This document shows positions 40,538 to 48,215 of a stretch of 48,215 nt of DNA, piece by piece. Origin of the DNA: Clostridia bacterium (GTDB lineage: Bacteria; Bacillota; Clostridia; Christensenellales; Borkfalkiaceae); the NCBI GenBank assembly GCA_017504465.1, contig JAFVRE010000003.1:1-48215 (forward strand), in the 5' to 3' direction. The first letter of the stretch is position 1. Each line of letters opens with the position of its first letter. The notes beneath the pieces were generated by a model. It made no database searches. It was not told the DNA's origin and saw nothing but the letters and a program-made list of their open reading frames with translations. The position numbers and the translations under genes were made by a program.

Positions 40538-41881
40538 GTGAACAATAATATAGAGAAAAAAACACAAAATAAAGAGTTTATAAAAGGCGCGGTGTGGATT
40601 GCTTCAGGGGCGTTTATTTCCAAGCTAATCGGCGCGCTCTACCGCATTCCGCTGACAAATTTAATCGGCGGGCACGGAATAGGACTTTATCAAATGATAT
40701 ACCCGTTTTACTGCCTTTTATTGACGGTTTCAGCAACGGGGATACCCTCGTCCATTTCCGCAATCACGGCAAAAGAAGTGAGCAAAGGTAAGGCGGGACG
40801 AAGAGTGCTCGGTTCGGCGTTGAAAGTGTTTATCACAATAGGCGCGCTTGGTTCGGCGTTGATGATAATCCTTGCAAGACCGCTTGCGAGCGCGCAGGGC
40901 GAAACCGCGCTAATCGGGGGGTATATAACTCTTGCGCCGTCCGTATTACTCGTTTCGATAATCTCGGTATTTCGAGGCTGGTTTCAAGGCAATAGCAATA
41001 TGCGCCCCACCGCAATTAGCGAGATATTAGAACAGCTTGTAAAAGTGGCGTTTGGTCTATTATTCGCATACCTGTATAGGGGGGACGTGGAAAAATCCGT
41101 CAAAGCGTTGCTGTTTGCCGTGACCATATCCGAAGTATTTGCGCTTTTCTATATGTTAATACAGTATAAACGCACACCTGCCCCCATGCTTTTTCAAAAA
41201 GATAGGGAGACAGTCGGCGCAAGGCGCATTTTAAAGACAAGCGCGTTCGTCACGCTCGCATCCGCCATGCTCCCCCTTTCGAATATGATAGAAAGTATAT
41301 TTTTAGTGCGATTAATGAGCGCTTATACCGATCGTGCGGTGGGGCTTTACGGACTATACGCGGGGGGCGCGGTGACCATTATCAACCTGCCCGTTTCTCT
41401 TTGCTACGGCGTCGTTGCAACGACGATCCCAACGCTTGCAAAAGCGGAAAATACAAAGCGCAGGAAAAAGTTGCTCTATTCCCTTTTGATAACCTTGCTT
41501 GTAAGTGTGCCTTGCGCAATAGGGCTGTACTTGTTTGCGCCGATGGTCGTAAAAATTATTTACCGTTCTATTTCGGCGGGAGAACAACAAACGCTGATCT
41601 CTTTGATAAAAGGCTTTTCGGTAAGCGCGGTTACCCTTTCCTGCCTGCAAACGCTGTCGGGCTGTTTAACGGCTCAGGGAAAGCCAAAACTCAGCGCGGT
41701 AAACACGGCGATCGGGGTAGCCGTTAAGCTTGGTTTGGATTTTTTACTTGTATCAAAATCGGAATATTCTATTTTTGGCGCGGTAATCGCGGCGAACGTA
41801 TGTTACGCGCTCGTGTTTGTGCTTAACCTAATCGTCAATTTATCTCTAACAAGAAAAAGGAAATCGAGTAAGAAGGTTTAA
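40538..41881 (+). CDS. SpoVB-like polysaccharide/lipid II flippase (MATE/MVF superfamily)
   Basis: A membrane protein of about fourteen helices. KEFIKGAVWIASGAFISKLIGALYRIPLTNLIG, GLYQMIYPFYCLLLTVSATGIPSSISAI and VFRGWFQGNSNMRPTAISEILEQLVKV are the SpoVB/YkvU-type signature. SpoVB is needed for spore cortex; related proteins flip lipid-linked precursors. Start is GTG 40538; no good Shine-Dalgarno is seen. A degenerate repeat at 41171 encodes KRTPAPM in a loop. Basic C-terminus. Which substrate it moves is unknown. Confidence 0.87.
   Translation: MNNNIEKKTQNKEFIKGAVWIASGAFISKLIGALYRIPLTNLIGGHGIGLYQMIYPFYCLLLTVSATGIPSSISAITAKEVSKGKAGRRVLGSALKVFITIGALGSALMIILARPLASAQGETALIGGYITLAPSVLLVSIISVFRGWFQGNSNMRPTAISEILEQLVKVAFGLLFAYLYRGDVEKSVKALLFAVTISEVFALFYMLIQYKRTPAPMLFQKDRETVGARRILKTSAFVTLASAMLPLSNMIESIFLVRLMSAYTDRAVGLYGLYAGGAVTIINLPVSLCYGVVATTIPTLAKAENTKRRKKLLYSLLITLLVSVPCAIGLYLFAPMVVKIIYRSISAGEQQTLISLIKGFSVSAVTLSCLQTLSGCLTAQGKPKLSAVNTAIGVAVKLGLDFLLVSKSEYSIFGAVIAANVCYALVFVLNLIVNLSLTRKRKSSKKV
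41171..41185 (-). repeat. Degenerate dispersed repeat inside the spoVB-like gene
   Basis: CGCACACCTGCCCCC is one base off CGCATACCTGCCCCC. The gene reads it antisense as RTPAP, much as gerB does (RIPAP). Confidence 0.5.
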
Positions 41882-41958
41882 TTTTTATGTTTTTTCGTGC
41901 GTTTTTTCGTATTTTAAATATTTAAAAATAAATATTTAACGCAACTTTTACTTTTCTG

Positions 41959-41987
41959 TTGACTGTTTTGTATTTTTTTGATACAAT
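41959..41987 (+). promoter_or_regulatory. Promoter of the NSS transporter gene
   Basis: TTGACT at 41959-41964, a 17-nt spacer and TACAAT at 41982-41987, 31 nt before the start codon. Confidence 0.65.
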
Positions 41988-42018
41988 AAATAGACTTAAA
42001 GGTTAGGAGAGTGTATTT

Positions 42019-43521
42019 ATGGAAAATACAAACACGAAAAAAGGGGGATTTGCGAGCGGTATCGGTTTCGTTTTAGCGGCGGCTGGCTCGGCAATCGGAC
42101 TTGGAAATTTATGGGCATTTCCGTATAAGACGGCTGAAAACGGCGGCGCGGCTTTCGTATTTTTATACGTTTTATGCGTACTATTTATCGGCGCTGTGAC
42201 TATGATTTGTGAGATTTTTCTTGGCAGACGCGCGCAGGCAAACCCAGTTACCGCGTACAAGAAAATCAATAAAAATCTCGGTTGGATCGGGTTAATTGCG
42301 ATCGCAGTACCGACGATTATCGTTTGCTATTATTCGGTGCTTGGCGGATATACCGTAAAGTTTGCGGCAAATTCTTTTTGGGGCAATACGGGTAATTTAT
42401 CCGCTTTCGCAGGGAGCGAATGGCAGGTAATTTTATTCACGCTAATCTTTGTCGTCCTTGCGCTCGTCGTCGTTATGGCGGGGGTAAAAGACGGTATTGA
42501 AAAGGCGTCGAAAGTACTGATGCCCGCGCTGTTTGTTTTGCTTGTTGCCGTCGTTATCTTCGTTCTTTGCCTTGGCGAAGGAGTAAAGGAAGGTTTGCTG
42601 TATTATCTCGTACCTGATTTTTCCGAAATCACGTTCAGCTCGGTGCTTGCGGCAATGGGACAAGCCTTTTACTCGCTGTCGCTTGGTATGGGCGCAATGA
42701 TCGTGTACGGCTCATATACGGATAAGAAAATCAATATCGTCAAATCCACGGGTATGATTTGTGTTTTCGATACAATGGTTGCGCTCTTGGCTGGGCTTGC
42801 GATCTTCCCTGCCGTATTCCACTTCAGCGCAATGGAAGGCATTGATACGAGCAGCTTGAATTTGAACGGGATTATGTTAATGTTTGAAACGTTGCCCAAG
42901 GTATTTGAAAGCATCGGGGCAATCGGTAAGATCATTGAATTTTTCTTCTTTGCAATGGTCGTGATTGCGGCGGTTTCTTCAGTTATTTCGATTATGGAAG
43001 TGGCGAGTCAGTTCGTAATCCAAAAATTCAAAATTTCCCGTAAAATCGCGACTGCGATCATTGCCGGAGTAACCTTTTGCGTTTCCATTCCCGTCGGAAT
43101 TTCGCTTGGTTATTTAATGAACGGTGTGGATAAAATGACCATTTTCGGGCTGGACTGGCTGTCCTTCTTGGATACTGTAACAAACACCGTACTGATGCCC
43201 GTTTGCGCGCTTTTGTCTTGCGTTGCAGTCGGTTGGTTTATCGGCTCGAAAAAGTCTATTGAAGAGATGAAAGCGGAAGGAAATAGCTTTGGAAAATTAG
43301 AAGGCTTTGTCCGCGTAATGATGAAATTCATCGCGCCTGCGCTGATCGCGCTCATAGAAATTTTTGGCTTGATTGATTTGATTTTCCCCGGCGGAACGTT
43401 CAGCTTGAACGGGCTTGGTATCGTGCTGGTTTCCTACGCCGTACTCGGCGTCATGGTTGCCCTTTACTCCTTCTTTTTACGCAATAAAGATACGGGCGAC
43501 AATTCCGACGAGAATGCTTAA
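42019..43521 (+). CDS. Sodium-dependent (NSS/SNF) transporter
   Basis: A LeuT-fold Na+-coupled symporter for amino acids or related amines. GFVLAAAGSAIGLGNLWAFPYKTAENGGAAF (about residues 12-42) is the TM1 sodium and substrate-site block. FYSLSLGMGAMIVYGSY is the TM6 region and ISIMEVASQ the TM8 sodium-site segment. Length 500 aa with eleven to twelve helices. TAGGAG lies upstream of the ATG. Substrate is not resolved by sequence. Confidence 0.93.
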   Translation: MENTNTKKGGFASGIGFVLAAAGSAIGLGNLWAFPYKTAENGGAAFVFLYVLCVLFIGAVTMICEIFLGRRAQANPVTAYKKINKNLGWIGLIAIAVPTIIVCYYSVLGGYTVKFAANSFWGNTGNLSAFAGSEWQVILFTLIFVVLALVVVMAGVKDGIEKASKVLMPALFVLLVAVVIFVLCLGEGVKEGLLYYLVPDFSEITFSSVLAAMGQAFYSLSLGMGAMIVYGSYTDKKINIVKSTGMICVFDTMVALLAGLAIFPAVFHFSAMEGIDTSSLNLNGIMLMFETLPKVFESIGAIGKIIEFFFFAMVVIAAVSSVISIMEVASQFVIQKFKISRKIATAIIAGVTFCVSIPVGISLGYLMNGVDKMTIFGLDWLSFLDTVTNTVLMPVCALLSCVAVGWFIGSKKSIEEMKAEGNSFGKLEGFVRVMMKFIAPALIALIEIFGLIDLIFPGGTFSLNGLGIVLVSYAVLGVMVALYSFFLRNKDTGDNSDENA

Positions 43522-43576
43522 AATTTTATAAAATGTACGAAAAAAATCAACGATTTTAAAGATAGGAGAATGAGAA

Positions 43577-45022
43577 ATGATAACGGTAGTAGGGCTTGGA
43601 AATGAAAAAGGCGATTTAACGGAACGCGGAAAAACAGCGATTTTGACCGCCGTGCAAAATGGGGATAAAATTGCCGTGAGAACGGGAAAAACGCGTTCGT
43701 ATGAAAGCGTACTCGCGCTCGGCGTGGAGCATACCTGCCTTGACTGCGTTTACGAAAAAAGCCGTTCTTTTAAAACGTTGAACGACAATCTTGCAAAAGC
43801 GGTGCTTGCGCTCGGCGAAAACACCGTATATCTCGTGGACGGCTCGGCGTCGGAAGATAATTCCGTCAAGGCGCTCGTTCGCAAAACGCGCGAAAAATTG
43901 CAAATTATCGGCGGGGTATCTAAAACTACGGCGATTGCCGAAAAGGCGAATTTTAAAAGCTGTTCCTACACTGCGGTATCCGCGTATGAAATTTTTGAAA
44001 AAGCCAAGGGCGGATTAAGCCTGCCCCTGCTCGTTTACGACCTTGACGATCAAGCGCTCGCAAGCGACGTGAAACTGTTGCTTGGCGAACTTTTCGGCGA
44101 CGAGATAAAAGGCAAGTACGTAATCGGAAATACTGCAAAGGTCATAGGCATGTACGAGTTGGACAGACAAAGAGCTTACGATTATTCTTCCGCATTCGCA
44201 ATCGACGAAGTGGATTTGCTCGACAAAAAACGGTTCCGTTTAGAAGATTTAATCGAGATTGTGGAAAGACTCCGCGCTCCCGACGGTTGTCCTTGGGATA
44301 AAGTCCAAACCCCTGAAAGTATTAAAATGAGCGCGATAGAAGAGGCGTACGAGCTCGTGGACGCGATTGATTCGGGGGACTATGAAAAGGTTCTCGAAGA
44401 AACGGGCGACGTAATTCTTCAAGCTGTTTTTCAAGCGGTAATGCGTCAAGAACGCGGTGAATTTACAATGACCGACGCGCTCACGAATTTATGTGAAAAG
44501 CTCATATTCAGACACTCCCACGTCTTTGGTAAAGACAAAGCAAAAGACGAACAGTCCGCGCTTAGCGTGTGGGAAAAGAATAAAATGCAGGAAAAACATC
44601 AAATGACGTATGCGGACTCCGTCAACGACGTGCCCAAAGCTTTCCCTGCCGCGCTTCGAGCCCAAAAAATCGGCAAACGCGCTGCAAAAGCAGGGCTGGA
44701 CTTTGATTCGGTGGCAAGCGCAGTCGAGGCGTTGAAAGGGGAGATACAAGAATTTTTAACGGCGTATGAAAATGGCGATAAGCAAAACGTTGAAAAGGAA
44801 CTCGGCGACGTACTTTTTTCGGCTGTGAACGTTGGAAGAAAAGCCGATTGCGATACCGAAAAAGCGCTCAAAGAAAGCGCGGAACGCTTTGCAAAACGGT
44901 TTACAATCGCGGAACGCCTTGCTCTTTCAGACGGAAAAACGGTTACCGAGCTTTCCGCGGAAGAATGGGATAAATATTATCGCGCCGCAAAGGCAGAAAT
45001 CAACGAGGCGGACAATGCTTAA
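43577..45022 (+). CDS. mazG: Tetrapyrrole-methylase-like/MazG fusion (YabN family)
   Basis: An N-terminal tetrapyrrole-methylase-like domain (about residues 1-210, MITVVGLGNEKGDLTERGKTAI) is fused to a MazG nucleotide pyrophosphohydrolase (about 220-480). The MazG part has LRAPDGCPWDKVQT, then the metal motif EEAYELVDAI and EETGDVILQAVF, a second EKELGDVLFSAVNV, and KLIFRHSHVFG. This matches YabN of Bacillus, which hydrolyses NTPs to NMPs in house-cleaning. The methylase part looks diverged and may be inactive. The partial repeat core GGCATGTACGAG at 44148 encodes GMYEL. It overlaps the next gene by 8 nt. Confidence 0.9.
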   Translation: MITVVGLGNEKGDLTERGKTAILTAVQNGDKIAVRTGKTRSYESVLALGVEHTCLDCVYEKSRSFKTLNDNLAKAVLALGENTVYLVDGSASEDNSVKALVRKTREKLQIIGGVSKTTAIAEKANFKSCSYTAVSAYEIFEKAKGGLSLPLLVYDLDDQALASDVKLLLGELFGDEIKGKYVIGNTAKVIGMYELDRQRAYDYSSAFAIDEVDLLDKKRFRLEDLIEIVERLRAPDGCPWDKVQTPESIKMSAIEEAYELVDAIDSGDYEKVLEETGDVILQAVFQAVMRQERGEFTMTDALTNLCEKLIFRHSHVFGKDKAKDEQSALSVWEKNKMQEKHQMTYADSVNDVPKAFPAALRAQKIGKRAAKAGLDFDSVASAVEALKGEIQEFLTAYENGDKQNVEKELGDVLFSAVNVGRKADCDTEKALKESAERFAKRFTIAERLALSDGKTVTELSAEEWDKYYRAAKAEINEADNA

Positions 45023-45968
45023 ACAAATAAAAATCGGTCGGGTTACCACCCGCAATAACGTATTTTTAGCGCCGTTGGCGGGTTATACGAATTATCCGTT
45101 TCGCAAAATTTGCGCGGATTTTGGCGCAGGACTGTGCTTCACGGAAATGGTCAGCGCCAAAGGCTTAAAATACGGCAGTGAAAACACGAAAGAATTGCTT
45201 TACACCCACGCGGACGAGGGCTTGACCGCGGTGCAAATTTTTGGCAGCGATCCTCAAATTATGCGTATGGCGTGCGAGAGCGAAGACCTTGCGCCTTTCC
45301 CGATTGTCGATATCAATATGGGTTGTCCCGTGCCTAAAATTTATAAAAACGGCGAAGGCAGCGCCCTTTTGGAGAACCCGAAATTAGCCGAAAAAATCGT
45401 CCAAGAATGTGTAAAAAGCGGAAAAGAAATCACCGTTAAATTCCGTGTAGGAATCAACGATGATTATATTATTACGGAAGAATTTGCAAATCGAATGGCG
45501 GGGGCAGGTGCGAGCCTTTTGACTATCCACGGCAGGACTAAGGAAAAAATTTACGCAGGCGACGTCAATTTTAAAGAAATTGAAAAGGCAAAAAAAGCGG
45601 TGGATATTCCCGTGATTGCGAACGGCGGCGTATTTTCGCTTGAAGACGGAAAGAAACTTATGCAAGAAACGGGTGCGGACGGGATTATGATCGCGCGCGC
45701 TGCTCTTTTCAATCCACAAATCTTTTGTTCGTTTTCAGGCGTAAACGAGGGCGGCAGGTACGAGATGTTTGAAAAACAACTGACCATGACGCGAGAATTA
45801 TTCGGGGAACGGTTTACCACCGTATTTATGCGAAAAATGGCGGCGTTTTACGTAAAAGGTATGCGCGGTGCGGCAGTCTTTAAGGACAGACTTTTTAAAT
45901 CGGAAAACCCCGACGAAGTTTTAGAAATCGCAAGGCAAATTTGGACGGAAACTACGCCTGAAAAGTAA
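45015..45968 (+). CDS. dus: tRNA-dihydrouridine synthase (DusB-like)
   Basis: A flavoenzyme that reduces uridine to dihydrouridine in tRNA. NNVFLAPLAGYTNYPFRKI at the start, the catalytic Cys104 in DINMGCPVPKI, KEITVKFRVG, LTIHGRTKEKIYAGDVNF and PVIANGGVFS are typical. ATG 45015 has GAGG 6 nt upstream and overlaps the mazG stop; the frame opens earlier at 44832, but that part lies over mazG. GGRYE (residues 246-250) between NPQIFC and the C-terminal helical domain is encoded by a dispersed repeat. Length 317 aa. Confidence 0.93.
   Translation: MLKQIKIGRVTTRNNVFLAPLAGYTNYPFRKICADFGAGLCFTEMVSAKGLKYGSENTKELLYTHADEGLTAVQIFGSDPQIMRMACESEDLAPFPIVDINMGCPVPKIYKNGEGSALLENPKLAEKIVQECVKSGKEITVKFRVGINDDYIITEEFANRMAGAGASLLTIHGRTKEKIYAGDVNFKEIEKAKKAVDIPVIANGGVFSLEDGKKLMQETGADGIMIARAALFNPQIFCSFSGVNEGGRYEMFEKQLTMTRELFGERFTTVFMRKMAAFYVKGMRGAAVFKDRLFKSENPDEVLEIARQIWTETTPEK
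45751..45764 (+). repeat. Dispersed repeat, GGGGCAGGTACGAG form, inside dus
   Basis: GCGGCAGGTACGAG is one base off consensus and is followed by ATG. It is read in frame as GGRYEM. Confidence 0.7.
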
Positions 45969-45997
45969 CCTTAAAATAGAAACTTTAAAAAACAATA

Positions 45998-46034
45998 AAA
46001 CCCGTCGTGACGGTTTATCCGTCACGGCGGGTTT
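45998..46034. terminator. Bidirectional terminator between dus and nadE
   Basis: AAACCCGTCGTGACGG, a TTTAT loop and CCGTCACGGCGGGTTT form a 16-bp stem with one G-T wobble between convergent genes. Confidence 0.85.
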
Positions 46035-46051
46035 ATAGCTTTCAATTTATT

Positions 46052-46792
46052 TTATAAATCTTCGGCTTTAGGTTCAAAGCAAGGAATGGGCTTGAGCTTA
46101 AATTCGTTTAAAACGTGCAAGCGGTCGATTCTTGCTTTTTTGGCTTCGTCTGTACAAACGCCCGTGCGGATATACCTATCGAGCATGGCGTAGGTAAAGC
46201 CCAAGTTATCTTCGTCCGTTTTCGAGCAAAGCCCGTCTGCAGGCGTTTTATCCACAAGATTTTCAGGCAAGCCTAAATATTTACCGATCGCCTTGACTTC
46301 TTGTACGGTGAGTTTTCCAAGCGGACTAAAATCCCCTGCAGCGTCGCCGTAGCGAGTAGAATAGCCCACGTAGTCCTCGGAATAATTGCAGGTATTCGCG
46401 ACTCTGCCGTTATGCGACTGCGAAACGGCGTAAAGGGTGGACATTCTAATTCTCGGCGGAAGATTGATTTTCGTTTGCGTAGTAGGGACAACGCCTGCTG
46501 TTTCGAGCGAGCGCAAAACGCCGTCCACGCTTTCTTTGATATTACAAACGTAATATTGAATACCGAGGAATTCAACAAGTTGCATAGAATCCGCGATATC
46601 CGATTGTTCGCCGTTGGGCATTAAAACACCGATAACCCTATCTTTTCCAAGCGCGTCCACGCAAAGCGCGGTGACGATGCTTGAATCCTTGCCGCCCGAA
46701 ACGCCGATTACGGCGTTACAGCCCTTGCCGTTTGCTTCAAACCAGCGTTGAATCCAGTTCACGACGTCTTTCGTTATTTTTTCTACATTCAC
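46052..46792 (-). CDS. nadE: NAD+ synthetase, ammonia-dependent
   Basis: Amidates nicotinic acid adenine dinucleotide to NAD+. The PP-loop VIGVSGGKDSS (about residues 28-38), RVANTCNYSEDYVGYSTRYGDAAGDFSPLGKLTVQEV and TPADGLCSKTDED (nicotinate site) fit. With 246 aa it lacks the N-terminal nitrilase domain, so it uses free ammonia. AAGGAG is about 10 nt before the ATG. It may be co-transcribed with fba, 71 nt upstream. Confidence 0.95.
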   Translation of the reverse strand: MNVEKITKDVVNWIQRWFEANGKGCNAVIGVSGGKDSSIVTALCVDALGKDRVIGVLMPNGEQSDIADSMQLVEFLGIQYYVCNIKESVDGVLRSLETAGVVPTTQTKINLPPRIRMSTLYAVSQSHNGRVANTCNYSEDYVGYSTRYGDAAGDFSPLGKLTVQEVKAIGKYLGLPENLVDKTPADGLCSKTDEDNLGFTYAMLDRYIRTGVCTDEAKKARIDRLHVLNEFKLKPIPCFEPKAEDL

Positions 46793-46863
46793 AGCAATAA
46801 CTCCTTTTAAGGTTAGTGGTTAAAACGGCGCAGGAGCTCGTCCCACGCCGTTAAAATACAATG

Positions 46864-47799
46864 TTAAGCCTTGTTAGCCGAGCCGAGAACGTTGACAATC
46901 TTATGTTTAACGAGCTCTTTCATCATCGCTCTTGCGTCGCCAAGGTATTGACGGGGGTCGAAGTGCGAAGGGAATTCGTTAAAGTGTTGTCTAATTGCAG
47001 CCGTGAATGCTACGCGAAGGTCGGAGTCGATATTGATTTTACAAACCGCCATTTGCGCTGCTTTTCTAAGCTCGGATTCAGGAATACCGATCGCGTTAGG
47101 CATAGAACCGCCGAACTTATTAACGATTGCAACTTTATCTTGGGGAACGGACGAAGCGCCGTGCAATACGATGGGGAAGCCGGGAAGTCTCTTGCCGATT
47201 TCTTCCAAGATATCCAAACGGAGCTTGGGATCTTGACCGGGCTTGAATTTAAATGCGCCGTGGCTCGTACCGATTGCGATTGCAAGCGAGTCGATACCCG
47301 TTCTTTGCGTAAATTCTTCCACTTCGTCAGGGGAAGTGAATTGCGCGTCAGCCGCGTCAACGTTAACGTCGTCTTCAATACCTGCGAGCTTACCGAGCTC
47401 AGCTTCAACAACTACGCCGTGCGCGTGAGCGTACTCAACTACTTTTTTCGTGATTTCGATATTTTCTTCCCAAGGATGCGAAGAAGCGTCGATCATAACG
47501 GAAGTGAAACCGCTGTCGATAGAAGCTTTGCAAATTTCGAAATCAGCGCCGTGGTCAAGGTGCATAGCAACGGGGATATCCGTCGTTTCAACAGCAGCTT
47601 GAACAAGGTGACGAAGATATACGGGGTTAGCATACTTTCTTGCGCCTGCAGATACCTGTAAGATTACAGGCGATTTTTCTTCGTTTGCAGCCTCAACGAT
47701 TGCTTGAATCATTTCCATATTGTTTACGTTAAAAGCGCCGATTGCATATTTGCCTTCATAAGCCTTTTTAAACATTTCGGTAGTAGTAACCAAGGGCAT
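46864..47799 (-). CDS. fba: Fructose-1,6-bisphosphate aldolase, class II
   Basis: Zinc-dependent glycolytic aldolase. MHLDHGADFEICKASIDSGFTSVMIDAS gives the zinc His and catalytic Asp; VVEAELGKLAGIEDD, AIGTSHGAFKF and IVLHGASSVP supply further metal and substrate residues. Length 311 aa from ATG 47799, chosen because GGAGG lies 9 nt upstream; the frame is open to 47892 through the leader. Expressed from the promoter at 47891. Confidence 0.95.
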   Translation of the reverse strand: MPLVTTTEMFKKAYEGKYAIGAFNVNNMEMIQAIVEAANEEKSPVILQVSAGARKYANPVYLRHLVQAAVETTDIPVAMHLDHGADFEICKASIDSGFTSVMIDASSHPWEENIEITKKVVEYAHAHGVVVEAELGKLAGIEDDVNVDAADAQFTSPDEVEEFTQRTGIDSLAIAIGTSHGAFKFKPGQDPKLRLDILEEIGKRLPGFPIVLHGASSVPQDKVAIVNKFGGSMPNAIGIPESELRKAAQMAVCKINIDSDLRVAFTAAIRQHFNEFPSHFDPRQYLGDARAMMKELVKHKIVNVLGSANKA

Positions 47800-47890
47800 A
47801 ATATAAATCCTCCAAAATTTCCTTTCTTTTCGTTCTTTGTTTAATTTATAGAGAATATTTCTCGTAAACCGCAATATCTCTACGCATAGC

Positions 47891-47919
47891 ATTATACCTT
47901 ATTTTCCCTTAAAAAGCAA
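47891..47919 (-). promoter_or_regulatory. Promoter of fba
   Basis: On the minus strand TTGCTT (47914-47919), a 17-nt spacer and TATAAT (47891-47896), giving a leader of about 85 nt. Confidence 0.65.
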
Positions 47920-48215
47920 ACGATTAAGCCGCGTTTTTTAAAAAAATCTACTCACCGAAGTTAAATCCGCGCAATAGGTCGTATTACAATGCGGTAACGG
48001 ATGAGATTTTCACTCTACATAAATAAATAATACGCGCGTTCGCGCGCACGAGCACGCACGCGCGCGGAAGGAAAAAATTAAGCCGTAAATCTTTCAAAAC
48101 AAATTGTTAAAAACGCGACTTTTTCAGGATTTTTTCTTTGAAAACAAGTAAGCAAATCAAGAAAAGTCCTTTTAAATCAAGGGAAAGAGCAAAAAGGAAG
48201 AATAAAAATAAAAAA
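47920..48215. other. Right-end non-coding region with alternating CG/CA tract
   Basis: No gene is supported here. Positions 48031-48065 alternate purine and pyrimidine in CG and CA steps (CGCGCG and GCACGCACGCGCG segments), which may adopt Z-form or hairpins. The final 100 nt are A-rich. Confidence 0.4.

Noticed and set aside
42606..42616. CTCGTACCTGA in the NSS transporter gene as a dispersed repeat
   Set aside because: It lacks the G-rich head and encodes a family-typical LVPDFS segment; chance match.
45501..45514. GGGGCAGGTGCGAG in dus as a repeat copy
   Set aside because: One mismatch only, but it encodes the family-conserved AGAGAS before the IHGRT motif; kept out as probable coincidence.
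46861..47661. 266-codon open frame on the plus strand
   Set aside because: It lies wholly antisense to the highly conserved fba gene and has no recognisable motifs; it is a shadow frame.
1..48215. A complete transposase or RAYT gene that could move the repeats
   Set aside because: No open frame in the window shows Y1, DDE, serine or tyrosine recombinase motifs.

Overview
This 48 kb window looks like a chromosomal segment of a low-to-moderate GC, spore-forming Clostridia-type Firmicute, possibly an uncultured Christensenellales-like lineage (inference from gene content and synteny only). The evidence is a three-gene gerA-gerB-gerC germination receptor operon, a spoIVFA/spoIVFB-like pair next to rng-rplU-rpmA, a spoVB-like flippase, a PdaB-type deacetylase, ricT beside holB, and tig-clpP-clpX. 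Almost every gene is core housekeeping. I saw no rRNA, tRNA, CRISPR array, prophage or complete transposon.

Layout. 1-1648: rsmG, then a DnaA-box-rich, AT-rich gap (about 1178-1480) that looks like the chromosomal replication origin. 1649-4217: a YpsA-like SLOG protein, then ricT and holB on the minus strand. 4505-9239: lon, engB, a sugar-phosphate transferase and a PlsC acyltransferase. 9362-13987: a DMT permease and the tig-clpP-clpX operon. 14396-17080: rqcH and an FNT-type channel fused to a CPCC zinc-finger-like domain. 17296-22012: thymidylate kinase (broken by an in-frame TAA), a PLP decarboxylase, an unknown membrane-anchored protein and two YwaF/TIGR02206-type membrane proteins. 22190-26664: lysS-greA, a small conserved protein, a deacetylase and a two-OB-fold SSB-like protein. 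26791-32870: spoIVFA-spoIVFB-rng-(accessory insertion)-rplU-rpmA. 32992-36960: gerC, gerB, gerA. 37079-41881: tRNA methyltransferase, rsmI, Zn peptidase, glycerophosphodiesterase, spoVB-like. 42019-47799: NSS transporter, mazG, dus, nadE, fba.

The most unusual feature is a family of about 30 very short dispersed repeats, scattered both between and inside genes. Three related forms occur: GGGGCAGGTACGAG, CTACCATGTACGAG and GGGGCAGGTATGCGTTGAA. The first two share the core CA(G/T)GTACGAG, often followed by ATGAA. One copy forms a perfect 10-bp hairpin, several lie head-to-tail at about 25-35 bp spacing, some supply a start codon, and many are read in frame as the peptide GGRYE or VATMYE in conserved proteins (HolB, GerA, Dus, SpoIVFB-like, RsmI). 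This resembles a REP-like or Rickettsia-palindrome-like nonautonomous element that has invaded coding sequence. No mobilising enzyme is encoded in the window.
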